From contig NZ_CP055263.1 in NCBI RefSeq assembly GCF_014217835.1, positions 3,413,501 through 3,477,500 on the forward strand: 64,000 nucleotides of DNA. The letters are read 5' to 3'. Made by a program: the position numbers and the translations under genes. Position 1 is the first letter of the stretch. Each line of letters begins with the position of its first letter. The notes under the pieces were generated by a model, which saw nothing but the letters and a program-made list of their open reading frames with translations, was not told the origin of the DNA and made no database searches. The DNA comes from Metabacillus sp. KUDC1714. Its GTDB lineage: Bacteria > Bacillota > Bacilli > Bacillales > Bacillaceae. This document shows, one piece after another, positions 18,308-28,239 of this stretch.

Positions 18308-19504
18308 TTGAATTTACTTAGAAAAGGAAATAAAGAGCTTATTAAAGAACTGAACCGCTCCCTCGTGATTGATAGGGTTCGCCTTCAGGGAAATATCTCA
18401 CGTACTGATTTAGCAAAAGAAACAGGTTTAGGCTTATCAACCATTACGAATATTATCGATGAACTCATTAAGGAAAATCTTGTCTCAGAGGTTGGAACTG
18501 GGGACTCACAAGGTGGCAGAAAGCCGGTTTTATTAAAGTTTAATGGAGATTTTGGTATAATCGCTGGCTTAAAGATAGAAATGCAGGAAGTGAAGATGTG
18601 TCTATCTAACTTGGAAGGCAAGATCCTTCACAAACAGCAATTTTCATATTCACACGGTGAAGCGAACAAATTAGCACAAGTTATTATTGACAAACTTGAG
18701 TGTTTTATCGAATGTAATGAATGCGCTTCCAAATTAGTGGGGATTGGTATTGCTACACCTGGGCTAGTGGACCGGGAAAGTAATGAAGTAATCTATTCTC
18801 CTATATTAAAGGTAGACCATGGTGACTTGAAGCCTATCGGAATGTATTTTGATGTACCTTTAATGATCGATAATGATGCAAATGTATTTGCACTTGCAGA
18901 GAAATGGATAGGCTTGGGGAGAGAGTATAGAAACTTTATTGGTGTTACAGTAGGGGCTGGAGTAGGGTCAGGTATTGTTATTGATAATATGTTGTTTAGA
19001 GGAGATTTTGGTGGTGCTGGAGAGTTAGGGCATATTACAATTTATCAAGGAGACCGCCTCTGTTATTGCGGACAGCGAGGTTGTTTAGAATTATATGCTT
19101 CTGATTCTTTCCTAGTGAATGAGGCTGAACGCATGGTTTCGATTGGTGTTCCTACTTTAATTAAGTCATATACTCCCATTACTCCAGAGAGTATAGTAAT
19201 GGCAGCCCAAAACGGTGATGTATATGCACAAGAATTGTTGGTAAAGCAAGGAGAAAATTTAGCAATAGGAATTAAAAATTTGGTACACCTATTTAATCCT
19301 GAAGCCATAATCTTAGGTGGGGAAGGTTTAAGAGAGGGAGAATTCCTACTAAAAGGAATTAAAAAGGAGCTGGAAGTCCACTTTTTCATAAAGCATCCTC
19401 GCAAACTTCAGTTCAAAACCTCACAGCTAGGTGAGGATGTTTGGTTGATTGGGGCTTGTGCACTTGTTGTTAGTCATCTATTTAAAGTACCTATTTACAA
19501 ATAG
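18308..19504 (+). CDS. ROK-family transcriptional repressor (XylR/NagC type)
   Basis: I chose the TTG at 18308 as start because GGGGAG lies 9-10 bases before it and the protein then begins MNLLRKGN like its relatives; an ATG at 18263 in the same frame is less likely. The N-terminal winged helix (GNISRTDLAKETGLGLSTIT) binds DNA. The rest is a ROK sugar-binding fold with GVTVGAGVGSGIV and a zinc-type motif CYCGQRGCLE. Members are repressors released by a sugar ligand. It lies directly before the GH27-GH31 gene, and a shared palindrome precedes both genes, so it probably controls itself and the downstream enzyme gene. Confidence 0.93.
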   Translation: MNLLRKGNKELIKELNRSLVIDRVRLQGNISRTDLAKETGLGLSTITNIIDELIKENLVSEVGTGDSQGGRKPVLLKFNGDFGIIAGLKIEMQEVKMCLSNLEGKILHKQQFSYSHGEANKLAQVIIDKLECFIECNECASKLVGIGIATPGLVDRESNEVIYSPILKVDHGDLKPIGMYFDVPLMIDNDANVFALAEKWIGLGREYRNFIGVTVGAGVGSGIVIDNMLFRGDFGGAGELGHITIYQGDRLCYCGQRGCLELYASDSFLVNEAERMVSIGVPTLIKSYTPITPESIVMAAQNGDVYAQELLVKQGENLAIGIKNLVHLFNPEAIILGGEGLREGEFLLKGIKKELEVHFFIKHPRKLQFKTSQLGEDVWLIGACALVVSHLFKVPIYK

Positions 19505-19541
19505 AAAGGGAAACAACTTCTGTTGGATCCTTTGGAATAAT

Positions 19542-19564
19542 TACTTTATTCACTGAATAAAGTA
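19542..19564. promoter_or_regulatory. Perfect 23-base palindrome, putative ROK operator
   Basis: TACTTTATTCA and TGAATAAAGTA are exact reverse complements around a central C. The site lies between the ROK gene and the giant GH27-GH31 gene and has a diverged second copy at 18241. The size and sequence type fit ROK/XylR-like operators. Confidence 0.72.
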
Positions 19565-19581
19565 TCTGTAGCTCACATTTA

Positions 19582-19595
19582 TGATAACGCATACA
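19582..19595. promoter_or_regulatory. Putative cre site (CcpA)
   Basis: TGATAACGCATACA differs from the cre consensus at one fixed position and lies 18 bases after the putative ROK operator, about 86 bases before the GH27-GH31 start codon. Position suggests roadblock repression by CcpA. Confidence 0.6.
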
Positions 19596-19680
19596 TTTAA
19601 AGGAGGTGGTCATCTAAATAATATAGGCAGAAGCTATTAAGAATAGTTTTAACACACAAAAACAAATAGGGAGGGTAAAT

Positions 19681-22600
19681 ATGCGAACAAGTAAACACAG
19701 ATTGTTTCTGAAAGCCATAATCCTATCAATTATGATTTATTTGGTCTTTTCTGCATTTAATGTTCGTTCTGGGTTTGCAAGAGATAGTGAGTTTACTAGA
19801 CAAGGTGCTGGGCCGATGTACTGGATTACATATGAGCATCAATATGGAAAAGATGTGTTTATGCCAGAGCATCGTCTTAAAGACAATATTGATTGGATGG
19901 CTAAAAACTTCCAACCGTATGGTTACGATATGATTAGTACTGATGGGTGGATAGAGGGTGCAACTCTATTAAATGAAAATGGGTACGTCGTATCACATAA
20001 TGATCGATGGATAAGTGATCCAATTTATATGGATGGTCGCGAGAAACCATTTGTTAAACCAGGAAAGTTATTTAACGGTGATTTCGAATACGCCACCACA
20101 GAAGGATGGGATATTAAGGGGAATGCAGATTCTGGAGTCGATAAGTCTGGTGCCCGAAATAACTTTAAGTTTTACTTTTATAAAAATTCTCCGTTTGATG
20201 CAACATTGAGTCAAACCGTGAATGGACTAGAGAAGGATAAAACATATCGTTTCTCTGCGTGGGCAACTTTAGGGGATTTTAGTGGTTCAAACCAGTTTAC
20301 TGATGAGGCGAACGGCAGCTATGCTGAAATGCGGATCAGCCAAAATGGAGAAGTAGTAAAGAAGGTGCCAATCGAGTTAAGTTCAAAATATAAAAACTAT
20401 TTAATTGATGTGAAATCTATTGGGACTGATTTGACTGTTGAATTTGTCATTGATTCAAAACAAGGAAACGCTTCATTGCAGCTTGATGACATTACATTTA
20501 CAGCTGTAGATTCTGAACAACCTCCAATTCCTGAGGGGAATATTGTGGATAACGGAGGATTTGAGCAAGTCGAAACAGAAGGTTGGACGTTTAATGGTGA
20601 ATTCGGTCATGGGCGTAATGATGATCCTGAAGGAGATAAGTCGTTATGGACATATAGTAAAAACCCGAACAAACAAATCATCTCTCAAACGATCGAGGAT
20701 TTGCCAAATGGTAACTACGGTGTCAAATTTAAAGCTAAAGGGAAAAATGGTTTTGCAGACAAAGGTGTCACTGTAGTAATGAAGCTTTCAGGATATGATA
20801 AGGCAAACCCTGAAACTTCTGTAAGTAAGCCAGTGACTACAGAAGATTGGAAAACGTATGCAGAGAATATTAATGTAACGTCAGGTCAATTAACAATTGA
20901 ATTTATTGTCGATCCAACGGAAACACAAGTGCCTGATGTCGGAATCGATATTGATGACGTATCTGTTTTATATGACAATTGGCAAGGGTATCCCCACGAA
21001 CGTTATCCAGAAGGACATACATGGAAACACTGGGCAGATTATGTGAAAAGCAAAGGGATGAAGTTTGGCATCTATTATAATCCGCTTTGGATTAGTCCAG
21101 AAGTTGTAAAAAATCCGGATAAATACAAAGTGAAAGGGACGGATACACCAGTCGCTGATCTTGTTATTACAGAACCACAAGATATTGGCGGTGGTAAAAT
21201 ACTTCAAGGAGATCGCTTTGATGGGGGGCAAGGTGGCGAAAGAGCGCTTTATTGGTTAAATGTAGACCACCCAGATGCAGAAAAATATTTGAAAGGATAT
21301 ATAGACTTCTTTGCAAATCAAGGAGCCTCGTATTTACGTGTAGACTTTTTATCTTGGTATGAAAGCGGTTACGATAAAGGGCTTGGCCAAATTGGTACAG
21401 GTCATACAAGAGAACAGTATCGCAAAGCTCTTCAATGGATGGATGAAGCTACTAAAGAGAATGATGTATTCCTTAGCTTAGTCATGCCTGACTTAAATAA
21501 ACATGGTGAATACGAACATCAATATGGAGATATGATTCGAATTGATGAGGATGCCTTCAGTGGTGGTTGGGAGCATATCTCGGGACGAAGACAAGAGTGG
21601 ACAAATAATTGGTCTCAATGGGCCAATCCATTCCAAGGATTTACTGGATTTGCAGATATATCGGGACGTGGATCAATGATTAATGACGGTGACTTCTTAA
21701 AGTTAAACACATTTAAGGGACGTTATGCCGAGGACGAAAAGAAAACAGCAATATCATTATTCACAATGGCAGGTTCTCCAATAACCATTGCAGATCAATA
21801 TGACACAATTGGAGATAATTACAAATATTATCAAAACCCTGAATTGATTGAATTGAATAAACTTGGTTTTGCAGGAAAGCCGATCTTTTATTCAAATCAG
21901 CATTATAAGAACAATGTAAGCCGCGACAGTGAAAGATGGGCTGGTCAGTTACCAGACGGATCTTGGGTCGTTTCTCTCTTTAATCGCAGTGACACAAGCA
22001 AAGGGCTATCAATGGATTTCAAAAAAGACCTTGGAATCAAAGATGAAGCTTTTACCCGCAATCTATGGGAGCATAAGGATCTCGGCTACCGCACGATGTA
22101 TTCTGAAATGCTCGAACCTCATGATACAACAGTATTGAAACTAATTCCAAAAACAACAAAGAAAATATTTCAAACAGAAGTCGCTTCTTATCAAGGCGGA
22201 GCTATCTTTGATAACGAACAAATGGGCTATGATGGTTTTGGCTATCTAACTGGCTTGAACAAAAAAGGATCAAAAGTAACAATTGCCGTTGAAATGCCTG
22301 AAGCAGGGCAGTTTCCATTATCAATAAAATACGTGAATGGAAATGCAGAGGCTAGTACCTTATCCCTTTCTGTAGAGGATAAAAAGATGAATGTTATTGA
22401 CGCACCATCTAAGGTGTCGTTCCCAGTTACAGGAGATAAATGGGGAACCATCGAGCAATCTGTACAATTGAACAAAGGGGTAAATTTAATCACCATGGAA
22501 TTTACAGGTGAAGATACAGGCTCGACATTAATTGATTCCATTCAGTTCGGCTCAAGTACAGGTCAGCTCGTTAACGGTGACTTTGAAATGGGAAATGAAA

Positions 22601-25600
22601 CTGGTTGGACAATTGATACATTTGGCACGACAGTATGGCATGGTGTGGATAAAAATGATGCTTATGAAGGATATAAGCAATACTTGTATTCTCCTAATGA
22701 AGGTGGGAAAGTTACTTCGAAGCAAACGATTGTTGGATTAAAGGATGGTGAGTATACGGTTTCAGCGATGGCTAAACTAATGCCTCATTTGGATCCGGCA
22801 TTTACAGGTGGAGTTGCTAAAATGATTGTCTCCCAGCCTGGCCAAGAGAAGATAGAAGTGAACATTGAACCGAATCTAAAAGATCCAAATGGTCCTATCA
22901 AGCAAAAATGGAACGCTGATGAGTTTGAGTATAAAAAATTTAGCACAGATACGATTATCGTCACAGAAGGTGAATTAACGTTAGAGTTCTATATGGAAGC
23001 ACCTAAAGCAGATACATCCTTGCAGCTTGATAATGTGTTGCTTCAATCAACAAACTCTGAAGTACCTGAGAATATAGAGGTCAATCTGTTTAACAAAGAA
23101 TTTGAACAAGGATTCACTGATTGGAGCCGTACAAATATGGTCAACCAATCAATTGAATCAGCAGATGAAGAGGCATTTGTCCGTATTTCAGGCAAGGATG
23201 ATTACTCTTCTGATCTATGGCAATTTGGAAATGCGCCTATTGATGGAAACTATCAACTATCAATTAACACTCGCAAATCTGGAAACTTTAACAATGCCAC
23301 ACTTTATGTCAGTTACTCTGGAGGGACAAAAGAAGTTCCAATCCCTGCAAGTGATGATTGGAAGGAAGTAAGAGTCCCAAATATCCAGTTAATGGCTGGT
23401 GAAGTTGTAAAGATCGGGGTGAAAGCAGAAGGTCAGGCTGAAAGTATTCTTGATCTTGACGGCGTTAAAATGATGGAAAAAGACCCAACAGAGTATCAAA
23501 GTATATCATATCTTGAAAGTTTGGATGCAGACACACCGTATACAATAAGCAGTGATGGAACATCCATCGTGTTAAATTCAACGAACCAAGAAAAGGTTAA
23601 GGTCGAATTCGTTCAAGAGGATACAGCTAAAATATGGATGGAGCCGACTGGAACATTTAAGAAAAAGTCATCCTTTGTTGTTGATCAAGAGGCAGCAAGT
23701 ATCGTTCCAAAGGTAACTAATAAAGAGGATTATGTATTAATTCAAACTGAAAAAATGAGTTTAAGAGTTTATAAGTCTCCATTTAAGCTTGCCTACTATG
23801 ATCCTGAGAATACTAAGCTGTTAACGGAGCATAGTGATGGAAACGGATTGGGTTATGACGGAGATACAGGAGTATATTCTACCTTGAAACTAGATCCAAA
23901 AGAGCATTTCTTTGGCCTTGGTATGGATCGTGACTCTCAATCCTTTGATCGAAGAGGCCATAAGGTTGAAATGAAGAATGGAATGAAAGGGGGATTTGGC
24001 GGAAATACATCTGATATTTCTGGTACGTTCTTTACTAGTACAAAGGGCTATGGTCTTTACTTTGATAACACATATGAAAATGCCACCTTTGACATGGGTT
24101 CGACAGACAAAGAGACGTATTCTTTTCATTCACCAAACGGCGAAATGATTTACTATTTTATGGCCAGTGAAAGAGAGAGCACGCTAACTGGTATCATGAA
24201 AAGTTTTGCAGATTTAACAGGTAAGGCACCGCTGCCGCCAAAATGGGCCTTAGGTTATATCCAGTCTAAGTATGGATATAAGAGCTGGCAGGAAGTAAAT
24301 AAGATTGTAGACACATTCCGCCAAAAACAAATTCCTTTAGATGGAATGATTCTCGATGTTTATTGGGCAAAAGAAAATCATTACTTTGACATGACTTGGT
24401 CCGAAGCTTTTGCAAATCCAAAAGAAAGTATGGAGGAGTTAACGAAAAAAGGCATCAAGACGGTCCCGATAGTCGATCCGTACATTCAAGTTACTGCAGA
24501 CAATTTTAATGAAGGTGATCAAAATGGTTATTTTGTAAAAGATGCTTCAGGTAAAACTGTTATTTATGATGCTTGGTATGGTAAATCAGGTTTAGTGGAC
24601 TTTACCAATCCAAAAGCTGTCGAATGGTTCAATGCACAGGTTAAATCCTTACATGATGCTGGTGTTAAAGGGTATTGGATTGATTTAAATGAACCAGAGA
24701 AGGCAACAGATTCGTTAAGGCATCATTTTTCTAAAGGGAGTGCAGCTGAAATTAGAAATGTGTATGCACTAACCGAAGCAAAAGCCTTCTATAATGGTCA
24801 TAGAAGCTACAGTGATAACCGCCTATGGAGCTTATCACGATCAGGATTTTCTGGAATTCAAGAATATGGAACAACCGTTTGGAGCGGAGATATCGATGCA
24901 AGTTGGGAGTCGTTTAGACACAATATACAATTGGGATTAAGCTCCTCGATGTCTGGAATGCCTTATTTCACAACTGATATTGGTGGATTTAATGGCAAAC
25001 CGACTACTGAGCTATATACGCGCTGGATGCAGGCAGGATCTTTTATGCCAATCTTTCGTGCTCATAATTGCGAATGTGGTGATCCAACCAACACTAGAGA
25101 GCCATGGGCGTTTGGTGAGAAAGCAGAAGGCATTGTAAAACAAAGCATTGAAGAGCGTTACAAACTATTGCCTTACATTTATTCAGCAACCAAGCAAACA
25201 ACAGATGGAAATGTATCATTAATGAGACCGCTTGTCATGGATTATACAACAGATGCAAATGTATATGGGATTGAAGACCAATGGCTGTTTGGTCCAAATA
25301 TGCTGGTAGCGCCGATTTCTTTGGAGGGTATTTCTAAGAGAAACATCTACCTTCCAGAGGGTACATGGTATGACTGGAGTTCTCATAAAACATTTGTAGG
25401 AGGACAGACAATTGAATACGAAGCTGATTTGTCTAAGATTCCGGTATTTATAAAAGAAGGAGCAATTATTCCACAGCGTGAGATTCAAAACTATACAGAT
25501 GAAAATCCAGCATCAATGATGACATTGAACGTTTATCCGAAACAAACTGGTGAAGCTTCAAGCTTCAACTTATACGAGGATGATGGGCAAACATACAAAT

Positions 25601-25953
25601 ATGAAAAAGGCGAATCAGCTAATACAGAGATTACCGCTTCCTCAAATGGGGAAAATGTAACACTTGAGATTTCAGCAATGAAGGGCAGTTTTGACGGACG
25701 TATTGAAAACAGAAACTGGGCAGCAAAAATAAAAGTTAACGCTGGTGATAGGGTACTTAACTCTGTTAAACGTAACGGAAAAAAATTAATATTAGTTGAT
25801 TCCAAAGAAGCAGTAGAAAAAGGCAATGATGTTTGGTACTATGACTCAAAAACAGAATTGTTATATGTGAAAACGAAAGAGGTATCTACTTCCGAAGCAC
25901 AAGTAATTACTACTGATCTTAAGGGAAGAACATTGGGTAAGGTTAAACATTGA
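19681..25953 (+). CDS. Secreted GH27-GH31 multimodular alpha-glucan hydrolase
   Basis: 2090 residues, with a GGGAGG Shine-Dalgarno before the ATG. Modules by eye: signal peptide (1-35); start of a GH27 barrel (about 37-125, with YGYDMISTDGW as strand 1); two CBM4-like beta sandwiches (about 129-275 and 287-430, each opening NGDFE/NGGFE...GW); the rest of GH27 (437-820) with nucleophile Asp555 (LRVDFL) and acid/base candidates Asp622/Asp624 (IRIDEDAF); a CBM35/CBM6-like module (830-958); two more CBM4-like modules (962-1127, 1136-1264); GH31 N-domain (1270-1510); GH31 barrel with Asp1668 (YWIDLNEPE) and Asp1737 (WSGDID); C-terminal beta domains. GH27 includes isomalto-dextranase, which releases isomaltose from dextran ends; GH31 could hydrolyse or transfer the product. 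No LPXTG anchor or SLH domain is seen. Probably the main glucan-processing enzyme of the locus; linkage specificity is unproven. Confidence 0.88.
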   Translation: MRTSKHRLFLKAIILSIMIYLVFSAFNVRSGFARDSEFTRQGAGPMYWITYEHQYGKDVFMPEHRLKDNIDWMAKNFQPYGYDMISTDGWIEGATLLNENGYVVSHNDRWISDPIYMDGREKPFVKPGKLFNGDFEYATTEGWDIKGNADSGVDKSGARNNFKFYFYKNSPFDATLSQTVNGLEKDKTYRFSAWATLGDFSGSNQFTDEANGSYAEMRISQNGEVVKKVPIELSSKYKNYLIDVKSIGTDLTVEFVIDSKQGNASLQLDDITFTAVDSEQPPIPEGNIVDNGGFEQVETEGWTFNGEFGHGRNDDPEGDKSLWTYSKNPNKQIISQTIEDLPNGNYGVKFKAKGKNGFADKGVTVVMKLSGYDKANPETSVSKPVTTEDWKTYAENINVTSGQLTIEFIVDPTETQVPDVGIDIDDVSVLYDNWQGYPHERYPEGHTWKHWADYVKSKGMKFGIYYNPLWISPEVVKNPDKYKVKGTDTPVADLVITEPQDIGGGKILQGDRFDGGQGGERALYWLNVDHPDAEKYLKGYIDFFANQGASYLRVDFLSWYESGYDKGLGQIGTGHTREQYRKALQWMDEATKENDVFLSLVMPDLNKHGEYEHQYGDMIRIDEDAFSGGWEHISGRRQEWTNNWSQWANPFQGFTGFADISGRGSMINDGDFLKLNTFKGRYAEDEKKTAISLFTMAGSPITIADQYDTIGDNYKYYQNPELIELNKLGFAGKPIFYSNQHYKNNVSRDSERWAGQLPDGSWVVSLFNRSDTSKGLSMDFKKDLGIKDEAFTRNLWEHKDLGYRTMYSEMLEPHDTTVLKLIPKTTKKIFQTEVASYQGGAIFDNEQMGYDGFGYLTGLNKKGSKVTIAVEMPEAGQFPLSIKYVNGNAEASTLSLSVEDKKMNVIDAPSKVSFPVTGDKWGTIEQSVQLNKGVNLITMEFTGEDTGSTLIDSIQFGSSTGQLVNGDFEMGNETGWTIDTFGTTVWHGVDKNDAYEGYKQYLYSPNEGGKVTSKQTIVGLKDGEYTVSAMAKLMPHLDPAFTGGVAKMIVSQPGQEKIEVNIEPNLKDPNGPIKQKWNADEFEYKKFSTDTIIVTEGELTLEFYMEAPKADTSLQLDNVLLQSTNSEVPENIEVNLFNKEFEQGFTDWSRTNMVNQSIESADEEAFVRISGKDDYSSDLWQFGNAPIDGNYQLSINTRKSGNFNNATLYVSYSGGTKEVPIPASDDWKEVRVPNIQLMAGEVVKIGVKAEGQAESILDLDGVKMMEKDPTEYQSISYLESLDADTPYTISSDGTSIVLNSTNQEKVKVEFVQEDTAKIWMEPTGTFKKKSSFVVDQEAASIVPKVTNKEDYVLIQTEKMSLRVYKSPFKLAYYDPENTKLLTEHSDGNGLGYDGDTGVYSTLKLDPKEHFFGLGMDRDSQSFDRRGHKVEMKNGMKGGFGGNTSDISGTFFTSTKGYGLYFDNTYENATFDMGSTDKETYSFHSPNGEMIYYFMASERESTLTGIMKSFADLTGKAPLPPKWALGYIQSKYGYKSWQEVNKIVDTFRQKQIPLDGMILDVYWAKENHYFDMTWSEAFANPKESMEELTKKGIKTVPIVDPYIQVTADNFNEGDQNGYFVKDASGKTVIYDAWYGKSGLVDFTNPKAVEWFNAQVKSLHDAGVKGYWIDLNEPEKATDSLRHHFSKGSAAEIRNVYALTEAKAFYNGHRSYSDNRLWSLSRSGFSGIQEYGTTVWSGDIDASWESFRHNIQLGLSSSMSGMPYFTTDIGGFNGKPTTELYTRWMQAGSFMPIFRAHNCECGDPTNTREPWAFGEKAEGIVKQSIEERYKLLPYIYSATKQTTDGNVSLMRPLVMDYTTDANVYGIEDQWLFGPNMLVAPISLEGISKRNIYLPEGTWYDWSSHKTFVGGQTIEYEADLSKIPVFIKEGAIIPQREIQNYTDENPASMMTLNVYPKQTGEASSFNLYEDDGQTYKYEKGESANTEITASSNGENVTLEISAMKGSFDGRIENRNWAAKIKVNAGDRVLNSVKRNGKKLILVDSKEAVEKGNDVWYYDSKTELLYVKTKEVSTSEAQVITTDLKGRTLGKVKH

Positions 25954-25975
25954 GGCTGCTAGCAATAATAAAGTC

Positions 25976-26046
25976 GCCGCCCCGCGGAAAGCGAGCAACT
26001 CTCGCTGCAACCAACCACCGCATTACTTGGTAAATAGCAACAAAGT
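25976..26046. repeat. Truncated copy of a Bacillus-type dispersed repeat
   Basis: CCGCCCCGCGGAAAGCGAGC and, after 20 or so diverged bases, a 28-base block from ACCGCATTACTTGG to AACAAAGT both recur in the same order at 39302-39373. The GC-rich left half of that longer copy is missing here. The element lies just after the GH27-GH31 gene. Confidence 0.75.
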
Positions 26047-26070
26047 TTGGCGAGTCAGCCTTTGTAAAAG

Positions 26071-26107
26071 AAAAAGTGCCAGGACCATATAGGTTCGGGC
26101 ACTTTTT
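26071..26107 (+). terminator. Rho-independent terminator after the GH27-GH31 gene
   Basis: AAAAAGTGCC (26071-26080) pairs with GGCACTTTTT (26098-26107). Confidence 0.78.
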
Positions 26108-26161
26108 AATTTGTGAAGGAAATTAGATATCGTTCCTTAGAAATTCTAATCAACCTGTTGA

Positions 26162-26175
26162 TGATAACGCTTTCT
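26162..26175. promoter_or_regulatory. Putative cre site (CcpA)
   Basis: TGATAACGCTTTCT has the cre core with one mismatch and begins with the same seven bases as the site at 19582. It lies about 92 bases before the first permease gene of the importer operon. Confidence 0.6.
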
Positions 26176-26266
26176 GAAATTATTATATGAATTTTGTGAA
26201 AATTATTAAGGTATCCTTTAGTTAATATTTAATTTAAAATTAAGTAACAGAAGAGGAGGAGGCTAA

Positions 26267-27238
26267 ATGGAAACCGTAAAAGAGAAAGCGATTACAAAGA
26301 TGAACTTACAGAAGAAAAAAGACAAGAAGAACGGTTTTTGGAAAATATTTTTAAGTCAAAAAACACTTTATATGATGTCATTACCATTTGTTGCTTGGGT
26401 TTTTGTTTTTAATTATCTTCCTGTATGGGGATGGACGATGGCATTTCAAAATTTCAGACCAGGCAGATCATTTTTTGAACAAGAGTGGGTAGGTCTCGAC
26501 CATTTTATCGCATTGTTTACTGATGAACGATTTTTCATGGCACTTAGAAATACGCTTGCGATGAGTTTTCTTGGTTTAATAGTAGGGTTTACCATTCCTA
26601 TTTTATTCGCTGTATTGCTAAATGAAGTTCGCCATTCTTTATTTAAGAGAACGGTGCAAACAATAACTTATTTACCCCACTTTGTATCCTGGGTAGTTGT
26701 GGCTGGTATTGTTACAAAAATGTTATCTATTGATGGTGGTATTGTAAATGATCTTTTAATGAAATTTAGTTTTATTGATAAGCCTTTTCAATTTATGGCT
26801 CAAGGTACGTGGTTCTGGGGAATTGTTACGGTTTCAGATATATGGAAGGAAATGGGTTGGAATGCGATTATCTTTTTAGCAGCCATTGCAGGTCTTGATC
26901 CTCAACTATACGAAGCTGCAAAAGTAGATGGGGCCGGAAGGTTAAGAAGAATTTGGCATGTGACATTACCAGGCATTCGTCCAACAATTCTAGTTGTTCT
27001 TATTCTAAATATAGGTCATTTGGTTAGTATTGGATTTGAAAAACAAATGTTACTAGGAAATTCTCTAGTTGTTGATTATTCTGAGGTATTAGATTTGTAT
27101 GCGCTTAATTACGGGATTGGTTTAGGACAATTCTCTTACGGAACGGCAATCGGAATTTTTAATTCTGTAGTAAGTATTACCTTATTGTTTCTTGCTAACG
27201 GTATATTTAAGCGATATTCCAATCAAAGTGTCATGTAA
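26267..27238 (+). CDS. Sugar ABC transporter permease, LplB/YtePQ-like
   Basis: 323 residues with six membrane helices and the inner-membrane EAA loop (YEAAKVDGAGRLRRIWHVTLPG) that docks the ATPase. AGAGGAGGAGG precedes the ATG. It is the first gene of a permease-permease-binding protein operon whose order and sequence type match LplB-LplC-LplA importers for oligosaccharides. No ATPase gene is present, so a shared MsmX-like ATPase encoded elsewhere would be needed. Substrate probably alpha-gluco-oligosaccharides, from context. Confidence 0.93.
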   Translation: METVKEKAITKMNLQKKKDKKNGFWKIFLSQKTLYMMSLPFVAWVFVFNYLPVWGWTMAFQNFRPGRSFFEQEWVGLDHFIALFTDERFFMALRNTLAMSFLGLIVGFTIPILFAVLLNEVRHSLFKRTVQTITYLPHFVSWVVVAGIVTKMLSIDGGIVNDLLMKFSFIDKPFQFMAQGTWFWGIVTVSDIWKEMGWNAIIFLAAIAGLDPQLYEAAKVDGAGRLRRIWHVTLPGIRPTILVVLILNIGHLVSIGFEKQMLLGNSLVVDYSEVLDLYALNYGIGLGQFSYGTAIGIFNSVVSITLLFLANGIFKRYSNQSVM

Positions 27239-27252
27239 GAGGGGGGAGTTTA

Positions 27253-28167
27253 ATGGCATCCAAACGAGCCATGATTAAGTTAACGAAAAAGGACCGTATG
27301 TTCGATATACTAAATTATTCTTTTTTAACAATTATTATGATTGTAACGCTTTACCCTTTTTTAAACGTATTAGTTATTTCTTTAAATGATTCAACTGATA
27401 CCATAAGAGGTGGCATTTATATTTGGCCGCGTGAGTTTACCTTGAATAATTACTTAGAAATAATGAAATACGATAACTTAGTAACGGGTTTTGTAAACTC
27501 TGTTTTGAGGACAGTAATTGGTACGGTGTTAGGTGTTTTTGCACAAGCAATGATTGCTTTTACGTTGAGTCGTGCTGATTTCCAAGGAAGGAAATTTATA
27601 TCTACTTTTCTTGTTTTAACGATGTATTTTTCAGGAGGGTTAATTCCAGGGTACATGCTGATAAGAGATTTAGGTATGATGAATTCGTTTTGGGTTTATA
27701 TCCTACCAGGATTAGTAAGTGCTTTTAATATTATTATTATTCGATCGTTTATGGATGGACTTCCGTTTTCACTTCAAGAATCAGCGAAAATGGATGGTGC
27801 GAATGACTTTACAATCTTTTATCGAATTATCTTACCACTCTGTAAGCCGGTTTTAGCGACTATCGCCTTATTCGTGGCAGTCGGGCAATGGAATAGTTGG
27901 TTTGATACCTATTTATATAACAGTTTGAATGAAAATTTAACAACATTACAGTACGAGCTAATGAAGATTTTAGATAATACCTCGATGGGTGGTAATGTAA
28001 ATGCCAACCAAATGCGACCTAATGCAGAGCAGCAAGCGAATATGGTATCACCTGAATCGATTAAAATGGCCATCACCATGGTTACTGTCATACCTATAAT
28101 GTTGGTTTATCCATTTGTTCAAAGGTTTTTTATTCAAGGGATGACATTAGGAGCAGTAAAACAGTAG
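27253..28167 (+). CDS. Sugar ABC transporter permease, LplC/YtcP-like
   Basis: 304 residues, six membrane helices, and the EAA loop LQESAKMDGANDFTIFYRIILP. It begins 14 bases after the first permease with GAGGGGGGAG upstream. It forms the heterodimeric channel with that permease. The long insert before the last helix (NANQMRPNAEQQANMV) is usual for LplC/YtcP relatives. Confidence 0.93.
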   Translation: MASKRAMIKLTKKDRMFDILNYSFLTIIMIVTLYPFLNVLVISLNDSTDTIRGGIYIWPREFTLNNYLEIMKYDNLVTGFVNSVLRTVIGTVLGVFAQAMIAFTLSRADFQGRKFISTFLVLTMYFSGGLIPGYMLIRDLGMMNSFWVYILPGLVSAFNIIIIRSFMDGLPFSLQESAKMDGANDFTIFYRIILPLCKPVLATIALFVAVGQWNSWFDTYLYNSLNENLTTLQYELMKILDNTSMGGNVNANQMRPNAEQQANMVSPESIKMAITMVTVIPIMLVYPFVQRFFIQGMTLGAVKQ

Positions 28168-28239
28168 CCATTCATTAAGTATCAAAAGATTCACTGTTTA
28201 TACAATAAATGATCATAAACAAAGGGGAGGAAACATGAA

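Noticed and set aside
28188..28205. ATTCACTG resembling half of the ROK palindrome
   Set aside because: The right half does not match the 19542 site, and the position inside an operon is unlikely for an operator.
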